Positions 23,913-33,008 of a stretch of DNA of 64,000 bases are shown here, one piece after another. Every line of letters starts with the position of its first letter. The first letter of the stretch is position 1. The position numbers and the translations under genes were made by a program. A model generated the notes under the pieces. It had not been told where the DNA came from. It saw only the letters and a list, made by a program, of their open reading frames with translations, and did not search any database. This DNA comes from Arthrobacter sp. NEB 688 (GTDB lineage Bacteria > Actinomycetota > Actinomycetes > Actinomycetales > Dermatophilaceae). The stretch is from assembly GCF_013201035.1 (NCBI RefSeq), contig NZ_CP053707.1, positions 3,348,001 through 3,412,000 of the forward strand, read 5' to 3'.

Positions 23913-26657
23913 TCACCGGCGGCCCGTCAGCTCCCAGGCGTCCTCGCCGCCCTCGTCGTCGTCGCCGTACTCGACCGCGACGGGGTAGCGGTCGAGGTCG
24001 TCGGCCACCGCGTCGCCGCCGTAGCGGACGACCGGCACCTCGGCCGTGTCGTCCTCCGGCACGACGGAGGCCGCGGCCAGCGTGTGCGCGTCGCCGTCCA
24101 TCGCCTGGCCGTCGAAGGGCACGTCGGCCTCCGGGACGTCCTCGCCGCGCAGCAGCGCGAGGGTCGTCGGCAGGTCGTCGGCCTTGACGAGCACGTCGCG
24201 GGCCTTCGAGCCCTCCGAGGGCCCGACGACGCCGCGCGACTCGAGGAGGTCCATGAGCCGGCCGGCCTTGGCGAACCCGACGCGCAGCTTGCGCTGGAGC
24301 ATCGAGGTCGACCCGAACTGCGTCGTCACGACGAGCTCGGTCGCCTGGAGCAGGAGGTCGAGGTCGTCGCCGATGTCGTCGTCGACCTGCTTCTTCGGCG
24401 CGACGACGACGACGTCCTCGCGGTAGCGGGGCTTGAGCTGCTCGGTGACGTGCGTGACGACGGCCTGGATCTCGGACTCCGTGACCCACGCGCCCTGGAC
24501 GCGCATCGGCTTGCTCGCACCCATCGGGAGGAACAGCGCGTCACCCTGGCCGATGAGCTTCTCGGCGCCCGGCTGGTCGAGGACGACGCGGCTGTCGGCG
24601 AGCGAGGAGGTCGCGAACGCCATCCGCGAGGGGACGTTGGCCTTGATGAGGCCGGTGACGACGTCGACGGAGGGACGCTGCGTCGCGAGGACGAGGTGGA
24701 TGCCCGCCGCGCGCGCGAGCTGCGTGATGCGGACGATCGACTCCTCGACGTCGCGGGGCGCGACCATCATGAGGTCGGCGAGCTCGTCGACGATGACGAG
24801 CAGGTACGGGTAGGGCGTGATGACCCGCTCCGAGCCGGGCAGCGGCTTGACCTTGCCGGCCTTGACCGCCCGGTTGAAGTCGTCGACGTGCTTGAACCCG
24901 AACGCCGCGAGGTCGTCGTAGCGGGTGTCCATCTCGCGCACGACCCACTGGAGGGCCTCGGCGGCCTTCTTGGGGTTGGTGATGATCGGCGTGATGAGGT
25001 GCGGGATGCCCTCGTACGCGGTGAGCTCGACGCGCTTGGGGTCGACGAGGACCATCCGCACCTCGTCGGGCGTGGAGCGCATGAGGATCGAGGTGATCAT
25101 CGAGTTGACGAAGCTCGACTTGCCGGCGCCCGTGGCGCCCGCGACGAGCAGGTGCGGCATCTTCGCGAGGTTGGCGATGACGTAGCCGCCCTCGACGTCC
25201 TTGCCGACGCCCATGACCATCGGGTGCTCGGAGCTGCGGGCCACCTGGCTGCGCAGGACGTCGCCGAGGCTGACCTTCTCGCGGTCCGTGTTCGGGATCT
25301 CGATGCCGATCGCGGACTTGCCGGGGATCGGGCTGAGGATGCGCACGTCGGCGCTGGCCACCGCGTAGGCGATGTTCTTCGAGAGGGCGGTGACCCGCTC
25401 GACCTTGATGCCGGGGCCGAGCTCGACCTCGTAGCGGGTGACGGTCGGGCCGCGGGTGAAGCCGGTGACCTGCGCGTCGATGTCGAACTGGTCGAGCACC
25501 GTCGTCAGCGAGTCGACGACGGCGTCGTTGGCCGCGCTGCGGGCCTTGTGCGGGCTGCCCGGCTCGAGGACCCCCGAGTCCGGCAGCGTGTACGTGATGT
25601 CGCCGGCGAGCGAGAGCTGCTCGACGCGCGGGGGCAGCTGCGTCGTGGGCGGCGCCTCGAGCGGCGCCTTGGCCTGCACCTGGCGCGCCAGCGCGGCGGC
25701 CGCCGCGGGCGGAGCCGTGGTGGGCTCGGCCTCGGCCGACACCGCCGGGGCCGGGGCGGCCGCGGGGCGCTTCTGCCCCGGGCGCAGGCGCTTGCCGGTG
25801 CGGGGGTCGACGACGGCGGCCTGCTCGAACGCCTCGTCGCCGTGCATCGAGGCCTCGGCCTCGGCGAGCTCGCGGGCGGTGCGGCGGCGGCGCGGCGCCT
25901 TCGCGGCCGGCTCCGGCTCGGGGTCCGCGGCGGCCGCGGGGTCGTGGCCGGTCAGCCGGTCCATGGCCTCCCGCAGGCGCTCGGGCACCTGGTGCAGCGG
26001 GGTGGCGGTGAGGACGAGGAGGGAGAAGAGCCCGAGGAGCAGCAGCAGCGGGACGGTGCCGTAGACGGACACGGCCGCCTCGAGCGGGCTGGAGGCGAGG
26101 AAGCCGATGATGCCGCCGGCCGCGCGCATCCCCTCGGCGCCCTCGGGCGGGGTCGGGATGTCGGCGGCGACGTGGACCAGGCCGCAGGCGGCGAAGGCGA
26201 GCGCGGTGGTGCCGACCGCGGCCCGCGAGGTCGTGGCCTCGTCGCGCGGGGCGCGCAGGACGCGGATGCCGAAGAGGAGCAGGACGATCGGCACGGCGTA
26301 GCCGACCTTGCCGAAGGTGCCGGCGACGACGGCGTGGACGATCGTGCCGACGGCCCCGGGCATCCCCCACCACTCGCGGGCGGCGACGACGACCGAGAGG
26401 GCGACGAGGAGGAAGCCGACCCCGTCGCGGCGGTGCTCCGGCTCGAGGTCGCGCCCGGCGTCCCCGACGGTGCGGGCGACGGCGCCGGTGGCGTGGGCCA
26501 GGCCCATCCAGGTCGACTGCGCGGCGCGCAGCGGCAGCGGCAGCCCGCCCGCGCGGGCCGGACGGGTGCGGGCCCGGGGGGTCGCCGCCTTCTTCCGCGT
26601 CGCGGGGCGCGTCGTGCCACCCCGGGAGCGGGAGGTGGAGGACGTACGTGTCGCCAT
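23913..26657 (-). CDS. ftsK: DNA translocase FtsK
   Basis: 914 residues. FtsK pumps chromosomal DNA at the division septum and assists dimer resolution. Order: basic N terminus, four membrane segments (about 65-215), a Pro/Ala/acidic linker, the RecA-like motor with Walker A GATGAGKS (Lys 513) and Walker B YLLVIVDELADLMM, then the gamma winged helix (LLQATELVVTTQFGSTSMLQRKLRVGFAKAGRLMDLL) that reads polarity sequences. About 80 acidic residues extend past gamma. A TAGCCT -10 box (26664-26669) is 6 nt before the ATG, suggesting a leaderless message. Confidence 0.97.
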   Translation of the reverse strand: MATRTSSTSRSRGGTTRPATRKKAATPRARTRPARAGGLPLPLRAAQSTWMGLAHATGAVARTVGDAGRDLEPEHRRDGVGFLLVALSVVVAAREWWGMPGAVGTIVHAVVAGTFGKVGYAVPIVLLLFGIRVLRAPRDEATTSRAAVGTTALAFAACGLVHVAADIPTPPEGAEGMRAAGGIIGFLASSPLEAAVSVYGTVPLLLLLGLFSLLVLTATPLHQVPERLREAMDRLTGHDPAAAADPEPEPAAKAPRRRRTARELAEAEASMHGDEAFEQAAVVDPRTGKRLRPGQKRPAAAPAPAVSAEAEPTTAPPAAAAALARQVQAKAPLEAPPTTQLPPRVEQLSLAGDITYTLPDSGVLEPGSPHKARSAANDAVVDSLTTVLDQFDIDAQVTGFTRGPTVTRYEVELGPGIKVERVTALSKNIAYAVASADVRILSPIPGKSAIGIEIPNTDREKVSLGDVLRSQVARSSEHPMVMGVGKDVEGGYVIANLAKMPHLLVAGATGAGKSSFVNSMITSILMRSTPDEVRMVLVDPKRVELTAYEGIPHLITPIITNPKKAAEALQWVVREMDTRYDDLAAFGFKHVDDFNRAVKAGKVKPLPGSERVITPYPYLLVIVDELADLMMVAPRDVEESIVRITQLARAAGIHLVLATQRPSVDVVTGLIKANVPSRMAFATSSLADSRVVLDQPGAEKLIGQGDALFLPMGASKPMRVQGAWVTESEIQAVVTHVTEQLKPRYREDVVVVAPKKQVDDDIGDDLDLLLQATELVVTTQFGSTSMLQRKLRVGFAKAGRLMDLLESRGVVGPSEGSKARDVLVKADDLPTTLALLRGEDVPEADVPFDGQAMDGDAHTLAAASVVPEDDTAEVPVVRYGGDAVADDLDRYPVAVEYGDDDEGGEDAWELTGRR

Positions 26658-26843
26658 GGTCGCAGGCTACGCGAGCGTCACAGCCGACTCACGTGTCACA
26701 CGCGGCACGGGAGCCACGGATTTGACCGGTCGGGGGCGCGGCGGCGGGAGGACTGCTCCGGGAACGCCGACGTGCGGCGCCCCGCTCGACCCCTGTCGCC
26801 GAGCGGGACGCCGCACTGTCGTGCCGGCCGGTGCCCCGGGCGC

Positions 26844-26899
26844 GGCTCCCCCTGCGGAGCCGACCCGTGGCCGTCGGACCTGGCTCCCCCTGCGGAGCC
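26844..26899. repeat. Two identical 18-bp hairpins
   Basis: GGCTCC-ccctgc-GGAGCC occurs at 26844-26861 and again, unchanged, at 26882-26899, 38 bp apart. They lie about 190-240 bp upstream of ftsK in the noncoding gap. Confidence 0.7.
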
Positions 26900-27006
26900 G
26901 GCCGCCGTCCTGCCGGAGTTCAGGTCACCGGGAGCCCTGCGCCTCCGGTGAGGTCCCGCACCCGGCCCCTTCCACCGAAGTGGAGTTGACGAGGTGCTGA
27001 CCCGTA

Positions 27007-27158
27007 CTTTACGAACTCTTTACCCGGTCCGCCAGAGGTCGGACGAGATTTCCTCGACCCGTCCGGCTGGTGGACGTCCTGCTGTCCGGACCACTCGCGA
27101 CCGTCCCTGCTCGGCGTCCGCTTGTCGTCCTCTGGTCAGTACTTTACGGAGCCTTTAC
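27007..27158. promoter_or_regulatory. Two copies of CTTTAC-N5-CTTTAC direct repeat
   Basis: CTTTAC-gaact-CTTTAC at 27007-27023 and CTTTAC-ggagc-CTTTAC at 27142-27158. Each is preceded by GTA and followed by C, and the units repeat every 11 bp, one helix turn, which is the usual site design for OmpR-family response regulators. The two sites are 135 bp apart. Confidence 0.5.
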
Positions 27159-27339
27159 CTTTTTCGCTCGATTTCGGCGATGTCGTCGACAAGCTCGGCC
27201 GAATGGATGACTCGTGGACGCGGGTGTACGGCAACGGATTCCGAAGGCTCTCTGGTCAGGGACCGCCGATCGGGCCCATTCCCCCGCAGCGGAACCCACC
27301 ACGGAATCGGTTGAAGCCGCAACGACCTCCGGAGACGAC

Positions 27340-27381
27340 GGAGCCCCCGGTGACCGGCCGGGTGGCGGTCGCGGGGGCTCC
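27340..27381 (-). terminator. Terminator after RNase J
   Basis: GGAGCCCCC (27340-27348) pairs with GGGGGCTCC (27373-27381), with further pairing inside (GTGACCG with CGGTCGC). It lies 22 nt beyond the RNase J stop on the minus strand. Confidence 0.75.
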
Positions 27382-27402
27382 GGTCGTGGGAGGCGTCGGC
27401 GC

Positions 27403-29088
27403 TCAGGCCTCGATGACGGTCGGGATGATCATCGGGCGACGGCGGATCTTGCGCCCGACCCACGGCCCGATGGTCCGGCGGACGACCTGCTGGAGCTGGT
27501 GGGAGTCGGTGACGCCCTGCGCGGTGGCCTCGGCGAGCGCCTTCTCGATGCGCGGGCGGATCTCGTCGAACACGACGTCGTCCTCGACGAAGCCGCGGGC
27601 GGTGATCTCCGGGCCGGCGACGATCTTGCCGCTCATCGAGTCGACGACGACGACGACCGAGATGAAGCCCTCGTCGCGCAGGATGCGGCGGTCCTTGAGC
27701 AGCGTCTCGTCGGCCTCGCCGACCGAGGAGCCGTCGACGTAGACGTACCCGCACTCGACGGCCCCCGCCACGCTGACCCGGCCGTCGACGAGGTCGACGA
27801 CGACCCCGTCCTCGACGACCGCGACGTTGCGGCGCGGCACACCTGTCGCGACCGCGAGGTCGGCGTTGGCCACGAGGTGGCGCCACTCGCCGTGGACCGG
27901 CATGACGTTGCGCGGCTTGACGATGTTGTAGCAGTAGAGGAGCTCACCGGCGCTGGCGTGGCCCGAGACGTGCACCTTGGCGTTGCCCTTGTGCACGACG
28001 TTGGCGCCCAGGCGCATCAGGCCGTTGATGACCCGGTAGACGGCGTTCTCGTTGCCCGGGATGAGCGAGGAGGCGAGCAGCACGGTGTCGCCCTCCCCCA
28101 CCTCGATCCGGTGGTCGCGGTTGGCCATCCGGGACAGGGCGGCCATCGGCTCGCCCTGGCTGCCGGTGCAGACGAGGACGACCTTGTCGTCGGGCAGGTC
28201 GTTGAGCTGCTTGAGGTCGACGAGGACCCCGTCCGGCACGTGGAGGTAGCCGAGGTCGGCGGCGATGCCCATGTTGCGCACCATCGAGCGGCCGATCATC
28301 GCGACCTTGCGGCCGGCCTTGTCGGCGGCGTCGAGGACCTGCTGCACGCGGTGCACGTGCGAGGAGAAGCACGCGACGATGATCCGGCGCTGCGCGTGGC
28401 GGAAGACCTTGTCGATGGCCGGCGCGATCTCGCGCTCGGGCGTCGTGAACCCCGGCACCTCGGCGTTGGTGCTGTCGGTGAGGAAGAGGTCGACCCCCTC
28501 CTCGCCGAGCCGGGCGAAGGCGCGCAGGTCGGTCAGCCGGCCGTCGAGCGGCAGCTGGTCCATCTTGAAGTCGCCGGTGTGCAGGATCGTGCCGCCCGGG
28601 GTGCGGACGAAGACGGCCAGCGCATCGGGGATGGAGTGGTTGACCGCGACGAACTCGCAGTCGAAGACGCCGAGCCGCTCGCGCCCGCCCTCGGCGACGC
28701 CGAGGGTGTAGGGCGTGATGCGGTGCTCCTTGAGCTTGGCCTCGATGAGCGCCAGCGTCAGCTGCGAGCCGACGACGGGGATGTCGGCCTTGAGGCGCAG
28801 GAGGTAGGGCACCGCGCCGATGTGGTCCTCGTGGCCGTGCGTGAGGACGATCGCCTGGATGTCGTCGAGGCGGTCCTCGATCGAGCTGAAGTCCGGGAGG
28901 ATCAGGTCGATGCCGGGGTGGTGGTCGTCCGGGAAGAGGACGCCGCAGTCGATGACGAGGAGCTGGCCCTCGTGCTCGAGGACGGTCATGTTGCGGCCGA
29001 CCTCGCCGAGCCCGCCGAGCGGGATGACGCGCACGCCCCCGGGGGCGAGGGGTGCGGGGAGGTCGAGGTCGGGGTGCGGGTGGCTCAT
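27403..29088 (-). CDS. rnj: Ribonuclease J
   Basis: 561 residues. RNase J is a 5'-3' exonuclease and endonuclease for RNA turnover and rRNA maturation. The metallo-beta-lactamase motif HGHEDHIG (HxHxDH) is at about residues 83-90, followed by the beta-CASP region (STNAEVPGFT, ACFSSHVHRVQQ, SGHAS) and the C-terminal domain. The ATG at 29088 overlaps the dapA stop (ATGA). In mycobacteria the same gene (Rv2752c) lies next to dapA. Confidence 0.96.
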   Translation of the reverse strand: MSHPHPDLDLPAPLAPGGVRVIPLGGLGEVGRNMTVLEHEGQLLVIDCGVLFPDDHHPGIDLILPDFSSIEDRLDDIQAIVLTHGHEDHIGAVPYLLRLKADIPVVGSQLTLALIEAKLKEHRITPYTLGVAEGGRERLGVFDCEFVAVNHSIPDALAVFVRTPGGTILHTGDFKMDQLPLDGRLTDLRAFARLGEEGVDLFLTDSTNAEVPGFTTPEREIAPAIDKVFRHAQRRIIVACFSSHVHRVQQVLDAADKAGRKVAMIGRSMVRNMGIAADLGYLHVPDGVLVDLKQLNDLPDDKVVLVCTGSQGEPMAALSRMANRDHRIEVGEGDTVLLASSLIPGNENAVYRVINGLMRLGANVVHKGNAKVHVSGHASAGELLYCYNIVKPRNVMPVHGEWRHLVANADLAVATGVPRRNVAVVEDGVVVDLVDGRVSVAGAVECGYVYVDGSSVGEADETLLKDRRILRDEGFISVVVVVDSMSGKIVAGPEITARGFVEDDVVFDEIRPRIEKALAEATAQGVTDSHQLQQVVRRTIGPWVGRKIRRRPMIIPTVIEA

Positions 29089-29981
29089 GAGTCCTTCGGG
29101 GTGGGGAGGGTGGCGAGCGCCGCCCGGAGCGCCTCGAGGTGCTCGGGCGGGGACTCGACGAGGGGCAGCCGCACGCTCGCGTGCTCGATGACGCCGAGCT
29201 CGACGAGGGCGGCCTTGGCCATGATGGCGCCCTGCGAGGGCGACATGATCGCGTCGACGACCGGGACCAGGCCCCGGTGCAGGCGGCGGGCCTCGGCGAG
29301 GTCGCCGCGGTCGACGGCCTCGAGGATCGCGCGGTACTGAGACCCCGCGACGTGGCCGACCACGGAGACGACGCCGACGGCGCCGATCGCGAGGAGCGGC
29401 AGGTTGAGGGCGTCCTCCCCGCTGAACCACAGCAGGTCGGTCGCCGCCATGACGCGGGTCGAGGCGGCGAGGTCGCCCTTGGCGTCCTTGACCGCGACGA
29501 TCCGCGGGTGCTCGGCCAGGGCCACGAGGGTCTCGGTGGCGAACGGCACGGCGGTGCGGCCGGGGATGTCGTAGAGCATGACCGGCAGCTCGGTGGCGTC
29601 GGCGACGGCGCGGCAGTGCGCGACGAGGCCGGCCTGGGTGGGCTTGTTGTAGTACGGCGAGACGAGCAGGAGCGCGTCGGCGCCGGCCCCGGCCATCCGG
29701 CCCGCCATCGCGACGGCGTGGGCGGTGTCGTTGGAGCCGCAGCCCGCGACGACCTTCGCCCGGCCGGCCGCGGCCGCGACGACGCGGCGCACGACGTCGA
29801 CGCTCTCGTCGTCGGTGAGGGTCGAGGCCTCGCCGGTCGTGCCGTTGACGACGAGCCCGTCGTGGCCGGTGGCCAGGAGGTGCTCGACGACCGCCTCGAG
29901 CCCCGGGCCGTCGACCGCGCCGTCGGGGGCCATCGGCGTGACCATCGCGGTGAGGACGCGGCCGAAGGGGGTGGTGGTCAT
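29085..29981 (-). CDS. dapA: 4-hydroxy-tetrahydrodipicolinate synthase
   Basis: 298 residues. It condenses pyruvate with aspartate semialdehyde, the first step of the lysine and diaminopimelate branch. Motifs: NGTTGEASTLTDDE, SPYYNKPTQ, YDIPGRT, and the Schiff-base lysine at about residue 165 in VAVKDAKGD. A TACGCT box (minus strand, 29989-29994) is 7 nt before the ATG. The partner dapB is at 36614. Confidence 0.97.
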   Translation of the reverse strand: MTTTPFGRVLTAMVTPMAPDGAVDGPGLEAVVEHLLATGHDGLVVNGTTGEASTLTDDESVDVVRRVVAAAAGRAKVVAGCGSNDTAHAVAMAGRMAGAGADALLLVSPYYNKPTQAGLVAHCRAVADATELPVMLYDIPGRTAVPFATETLVALAEHPRIVAVKDAKGDLAASTRVMAATDLLWFSGEDALNLPLLAIGAVGVVSVVGHVAGSQYRAILEAVDRGDLAEARRLHRGLVPVVDAIMSPSQGAIMAKAALVELGVIEHASVRLPLVESPPEHLEALRAALATLPTPKDS

Positions 29982-30015
29982 GCGGGCCAGCGTAGTGCGC
30001 CCCTAGGCTGGGACC
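29982..30015. promoter_or_regulatory. 34-bp divergent promoter between dapA and thyA
   Basis: dapA -10 TACGCT at 29989-29994 (minus strand) and thyA -10 TAGGCT at 30004-30009 (plus strand), 9 bp apart. Spacers to the start codons are 7 and 6 nt, so both messages would be leaderless. Each promoter's -35 zone falls inside or beyond the other's start site. Confidence 0.75.
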
Positions 30016-30825
30016 GTGCGCCAGTACCTCGACCTCCTCGACCACGTGATGACGACGGGGGTCGAGAAGTCGGACCGCACGGGCACCGGGACCCGCAGCG
30101 TCTTCGGCTACCAGATGCGCTTCGACCTGGCCGAGGGCTTCCCGGTGCTCACGACGAAGAAGCTGCACCTGCGCTCGATCATCGGCGAGCTGCTGTGGTT
30201 CCTGCGCGGCGACACCAACGTGCGCTGGCTGCAGGAGCGCGGCATCTCCATCTGGGACGAGTGGGCCGACGAGCACGGCGACCTCGGGCCGGTCTACGGG
30301 CACCAGTGGCGCTCGTGGCCGACGCCGGACGGCCGCACGGTCGACCAGGTCGCGAAGGTGATCGAGGCGCTGCGCACCAGCCCGGACTCGCGGCGGCACG
30401 TCGTCTCGGCGTGGAACGTCGCCGAGGTCGACGACATGGCGCTGCCGCCGTGCCACACGATGTTCCAGTTCTACGTGCGCCCCGCGGCCGACGGCGGGCC
30501 GTCGTTCCTCGACTGCCAGCTCTACCAGCGCAGCGCCGACGTCTTCCTCGGCGTCCCCTTCAACATCGCCTCCTACGCCCTCCTGACGATGATGGTCGCG
30601 CAGCAGACCGAGCTGCGCCCCGGCCACTTCGTCCACACCCTCGGCGACGCGCACCTCTACCTCAACCACCTCGAGCAGGCGACGCTCCAGCTGACCCGCG
30701 AGCCGCTCCCCCTGCCGACGATGACCATCGCGCCGCGCCCCTCGATCGACGCCTACGAGCTCGAGGACTTCGAGCTCGTCGGCTACGAGGCGCACCCGTC
30801 GATCAAGGCGCCGATCGCGGTATGA
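30016..30825 (+). CDS. thyA: Thymidylate synthase
   Basis: 269 residues, GTG start directly after a -10 box. It methylates dUMP to dTMP with methylene-tetrahydrofolate. The catalytic cysteine is residue 146 in [30 protein letters not shown] and the final [18 protein letters not shown] are typical. Its stop overlaps the folA ATG (ATGA), so the dihydrofolate it produces is recycled by the co-translated enzyme. Confidence 0.98.
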   Translation: MRQYLDLLDHVMTTGVEKSDRTGTGTRSVFGYQMRFDLAEGFPVLTTKKLHLRSIIGELLWFLRGDTNVRWLQERGISIWDEWADEHGDLGPVYGHQWRSWPTPDGRTVDQVAKVIEALRTSPDSRRHVVSAWNVAEVDDMALPPCHTMFQFYVRPAADGGPSFLDCQLYQRSADVFLGVPFNIASYALLTMMVAQQTELRPGHFVHTLGDAHLYLNHLEQATLQLTREPLPLPTMTIAPRPSIDAYELEDFELVGYEAHPSIKAPIAV

Positions 30826-31289
30826 CCCGGGTCTCGCTGATCGCCGCCGTCGCCCGCAACGGCGTCATCGGCGCGGGGCAGTCGATGCCGTGGCACCTGC
30901 CGGAGGACTTCGCGTTCTTCAAGAGGACGACGATGGGGCACCCGCTCGTCATGGGCCGGCGCACCTTCGACTCCATCGGGCGCGTGCTGCCCGGGCGACG
31001 TCACATCGTCATCACCCGGCAGGCCGACTGGGCGCACGCCGACGTCGAGACCGCGCACTCGCTCGTCGAGGCCCTCGCGCTCGCCGGCCCGGCGGACGAG
31101 GTGTTCGTCGCCGGCGGCGGGCAGGTCTACGCCGAGGCGATGCCCTACGCGCACCGGCTGCTGCTCACCGAGGTCGACCTCGAGCCCGAGGGCGACACGC
31201 ACTTCCCGCCGGTCGACCACGCGGTGTGGGCCGAGACCGGGCGGGTGGCCGGCGAGCGCTGCGCCTGGGTCACCTACGAGCGCGGCTGA
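30822..31289 (+). CDS. folA: Dihydrofolate reductase
   Basis: 155 residues. It reduces dihydrofolate to tetrahydrofolate with NADPH. Conserved features: [54 protein letters not shown]. It is coupled to thyA. Its last 16 nt overlap the 3' end of the convergent gene. Confidence 0.97.
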   Translation: MTRVSLIAAVARNGVIGAGQSMPWHLPEDFAFFKRTTMGHPLVMGRRTFDSIGRVLPGRRHIVITRQADWAHADVETAHSLVEALALAGPADEVFVAGGGQVYAEAMPYAHRLLLTEVDLEPEGDTHFPPVDHAVWAETGRVAGERCAWVTYERG

Positions 31290-32212
31290 GCCCCCGGCAC
31301 CTCGCCGACGGCGATCGCCGGCTCGACGAGGCTGCCCAGCCAGACCCGGCCGCCGTGCTCGCGCACGCCCGTCGCGACGTGCCAGCGGGTGGCGTCGAAC
31401 GACAGGTCGTGCACGACCCGCGCGGTGTCGTCGAGCGCCAGGACGCGGGCGGTGCGCCGGGGCGCCGGCTTGAGCCGGTCGGGCAGGCGCCGCACGAGGC
31501 CACGGACCGGGCGCGGGCTGCGCTGCAGCACCCCGAGCACCGGGTCGGTCGGCGAGGCGACGGTCACCCACACGAGGCCGTCGGAGCCCAGCGCGATGTT
31601 GTCCGGGTGGCCGGGCAGGTCCTCGACCCACGTCGTCACCTCCCCCGGCTCGCCGCCGTGCAGCGGCACGCGACGGATGCGGCAGGTGCCGGTCTCGGCG
31701 ACGAGCACGGCCCGCTCGTCCGGCAGGAGCGCGACGCCGTTGGCGAAGGCCAGCCCGTCGAGCACCGTCGTCACGCCGCCGTCCGGGGCGCGCCGCAGCA
31801 GCCGACCGGTGCACGTGTGCTCGACGAGGTCGTTCTTCCAGTCCTCGACCTGCCAGCGCCGGCTCGAGTCGGTGAACCAGATGGTGCCGTCGGACTGCAC
31901 GGCGGCGTTGTTCGTGAAGAGCAGCCGCTCGCCGTCGACCTCGGTGAGCAGCGTCTCGAGGTCGCCGGTCGCGGGGTCGAGGGCGAGCAGGCCCCGGTGT
32001 GCGTCGCAGACGAGCAGCCGGCCGTCCGGCAGCCACTCCAGTCCGAGGGGCCGCCCGCCGGTGACGCCGACCGGCCGCACCGTCCCGTCGCCGGGGTCGT
32101 GGACGTGGACGACGCCGTCGGCCGTCCCGGTCCAGACGCGCCCGTCGTCGCCCACGAGCACGTCCTCCGCCCCGGGTCCGGGCACCGGCACGACGGTCAG
32201 CGGCAGCGTCAT
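31274..32212 (-). CDS. SMP-30/strictosidine synthase-like beta-propeller protein
   Basis: 312 residues. Repeated strands with GxxLVxD-type turns (PLGLEWLPDGRLLVCDAHRG, TIWFTDSSRRWQVEDW, GLAFANGVALLPDERAVLVAETG) fit a six-bladed propeller of the SMP-30/gluconolactonase/strictosidine synthase group; relatives are lactonases or hydrolases. No signal peptide. The ATG at 32212 follows a TACGCT box by 7 nt. The substrate is unknown. Confidence 0.82.
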   Translation of the reverse strand: MTLPLTVVPVPGPGAEDVLVGDDGRVWTGTADGVVHVHDPGDGTVRPVGVTGGRPLGLEWLPDGRLLVCDAHRGLLALDPATGDLETLLTEVDGERLLFTNNAAVQSDGTIWFTDSSRRWQVEDWKNDLVEHTCTGRLLRRAPDGGVTTVLDGLAFANGVALLPDERAVLVAETGTCRIRRVPLHGGEPGEVTTWVEDLPGHPDNIALGSDGLVWVTVASPTDPVLGVLQRSPRPVRGLVRRLPDRLKPAPRRTARVLALDDTARVVHDLSFDATRWHVATGVREHGGRVWLGSLVEPAIAVGEVPGAQPRS

Positions 32213-32274
32213 GCCCGGGAGCGTAGGGGCTGCCGGCCCGGCCGTCACCCGGGCCGCTCGGTAGGGTCGGCGGC
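32213..32274. promoter_or_regulatory. 62-bp divergent leaderless promoter pair
   Basis: TACGCT on the minus strand (32220-32225) and TAGGGT on the plus strand (32262-32267), each exactly 7 nt from its start codon. Confidence 0.7.
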
Positions 32275-33006
32275 GTGACCGTCCACGCCTCGCTCGCCGA
32301 CCGGGTCGCCGTCCTGACGATCGACCGCCAGCACCGGCGCAACGCCCTCGACCTCGCCACCCTCGACCGGCTCCACGACGAGGTCGTGGCGGCCCTGGAC
32401 GCCGGCGCCCGCGCCCTCGTCCTCACCGGGGCCGGTGGGCACTTCTGCGCCGGCGCCGACCTCACCGACCTCGAGGACGTCTCCTTCACCCGACGCCTCG
32501 CCGAGGTCCTCCAGCACCTCGCGGCGGCGCCCGTCGTCACCGTCGCCGCTGTCGACGGCTCGTGCATGGGCCTCGGGATGCAGCTCGCGCTCGCGTGCGA
32601 CGTGCGGGTCGTCGACGCCTCGGCGCGCTTCGCCGTGCCCGTCGCGAAGCTCGGGCTCATGGTCGACCACTGGACGCTCGAGCGGCTCGCGCGCTGCTGG
32701 GGCGAGGGGGCCGCGCGCCACCTGGCCCTCACCGCCGCCGTGCTCGACGCCGACGACGCCTGGCGGCTCGGGTTCGCCCAGCAGCGCGGCGGCCTCGACG
32801 ACGCCCTGGCCCTCGCGACGCGCGCCGCCGGGCTCTCGCCGCTCAGCCAGGCCGGGACCAAGGTCGGGCTCGACGTCCGGCCGGACGACGAGGCGGGCCT
32901 GGGCCGGTTCGAGGCGGCGTTCGCCCACGCGTGGGCGAGCGAGGACCTCGTCGAGGGCCGGGCCGCGTTCGCGCAGCGGCGTCCGCCGGTCTTCCGGGGG
33001 GTGTGA
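32275..33006 (+). CDS. Enoyl-CoA hydratase/isomerase family protein
   Basis: 243 residues, GTG start. Crotonase fold: VLTIDRQHRRNALDLATLDRL, oxyanion-hole strands LTGAGGHFCAGADLTDL and VDGSCMGLGMQLALACDVRV. The usual catalytic Glu positions (PEIxLG and GxxGTxRL regions) read AKLGLMVDHWTLERL, so classical hydratase activity is uncertain. It starts a run of four tightly packed genes with GNAT and azlCD. Confidence 0.83.
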   Translation: MTVHASLADRVAVLTIDRQHRRNALDLATLDRLHDEVVAALDAGARALVLTGAGGHFCAGADLTDLEDVSFTRRLAEVLQHLAAAPVVTVAAVDGSCMGLGMQLALACDVRVVDASARFAVPVAKLGLMVDHWTLERLARCWGEGAARHLALTAAVLDADDAWRLGFAQQRGGLDDALALATRAAGLSPLSQAGTKVGLDVRPDDEAGLGRFEAAFAHAWASEDLVEGRAAFAQRRPPVFRGV

Positions 33007-33008
33007 CG

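Larger units (their letters stand above)
26658..27339. other. Long intergenic region upstream of ftsK
   Basis: About 680 bp without a convincing gene. It contains the ftsK -10 box at 26664-26669, two identical hairpins (26844-26899) and two copies of a phased direct repeat (27007-27158). Base composition is more AT-rich around 27000-27330 than in the neighbouring genes. Open frames of about 100 codons exist on the plus strand across 26994-27314 but have no ribosome-binding site, no recognisable domain and odd codon use. Confidence 0.6.

Noticed and set aside
26994-27314. A 106-codon frame upstream of ftsK
   Set aside because: No ribosome-binding site, no domain, codon use unlike real genes here, and it includes the CTTTAC repeats.
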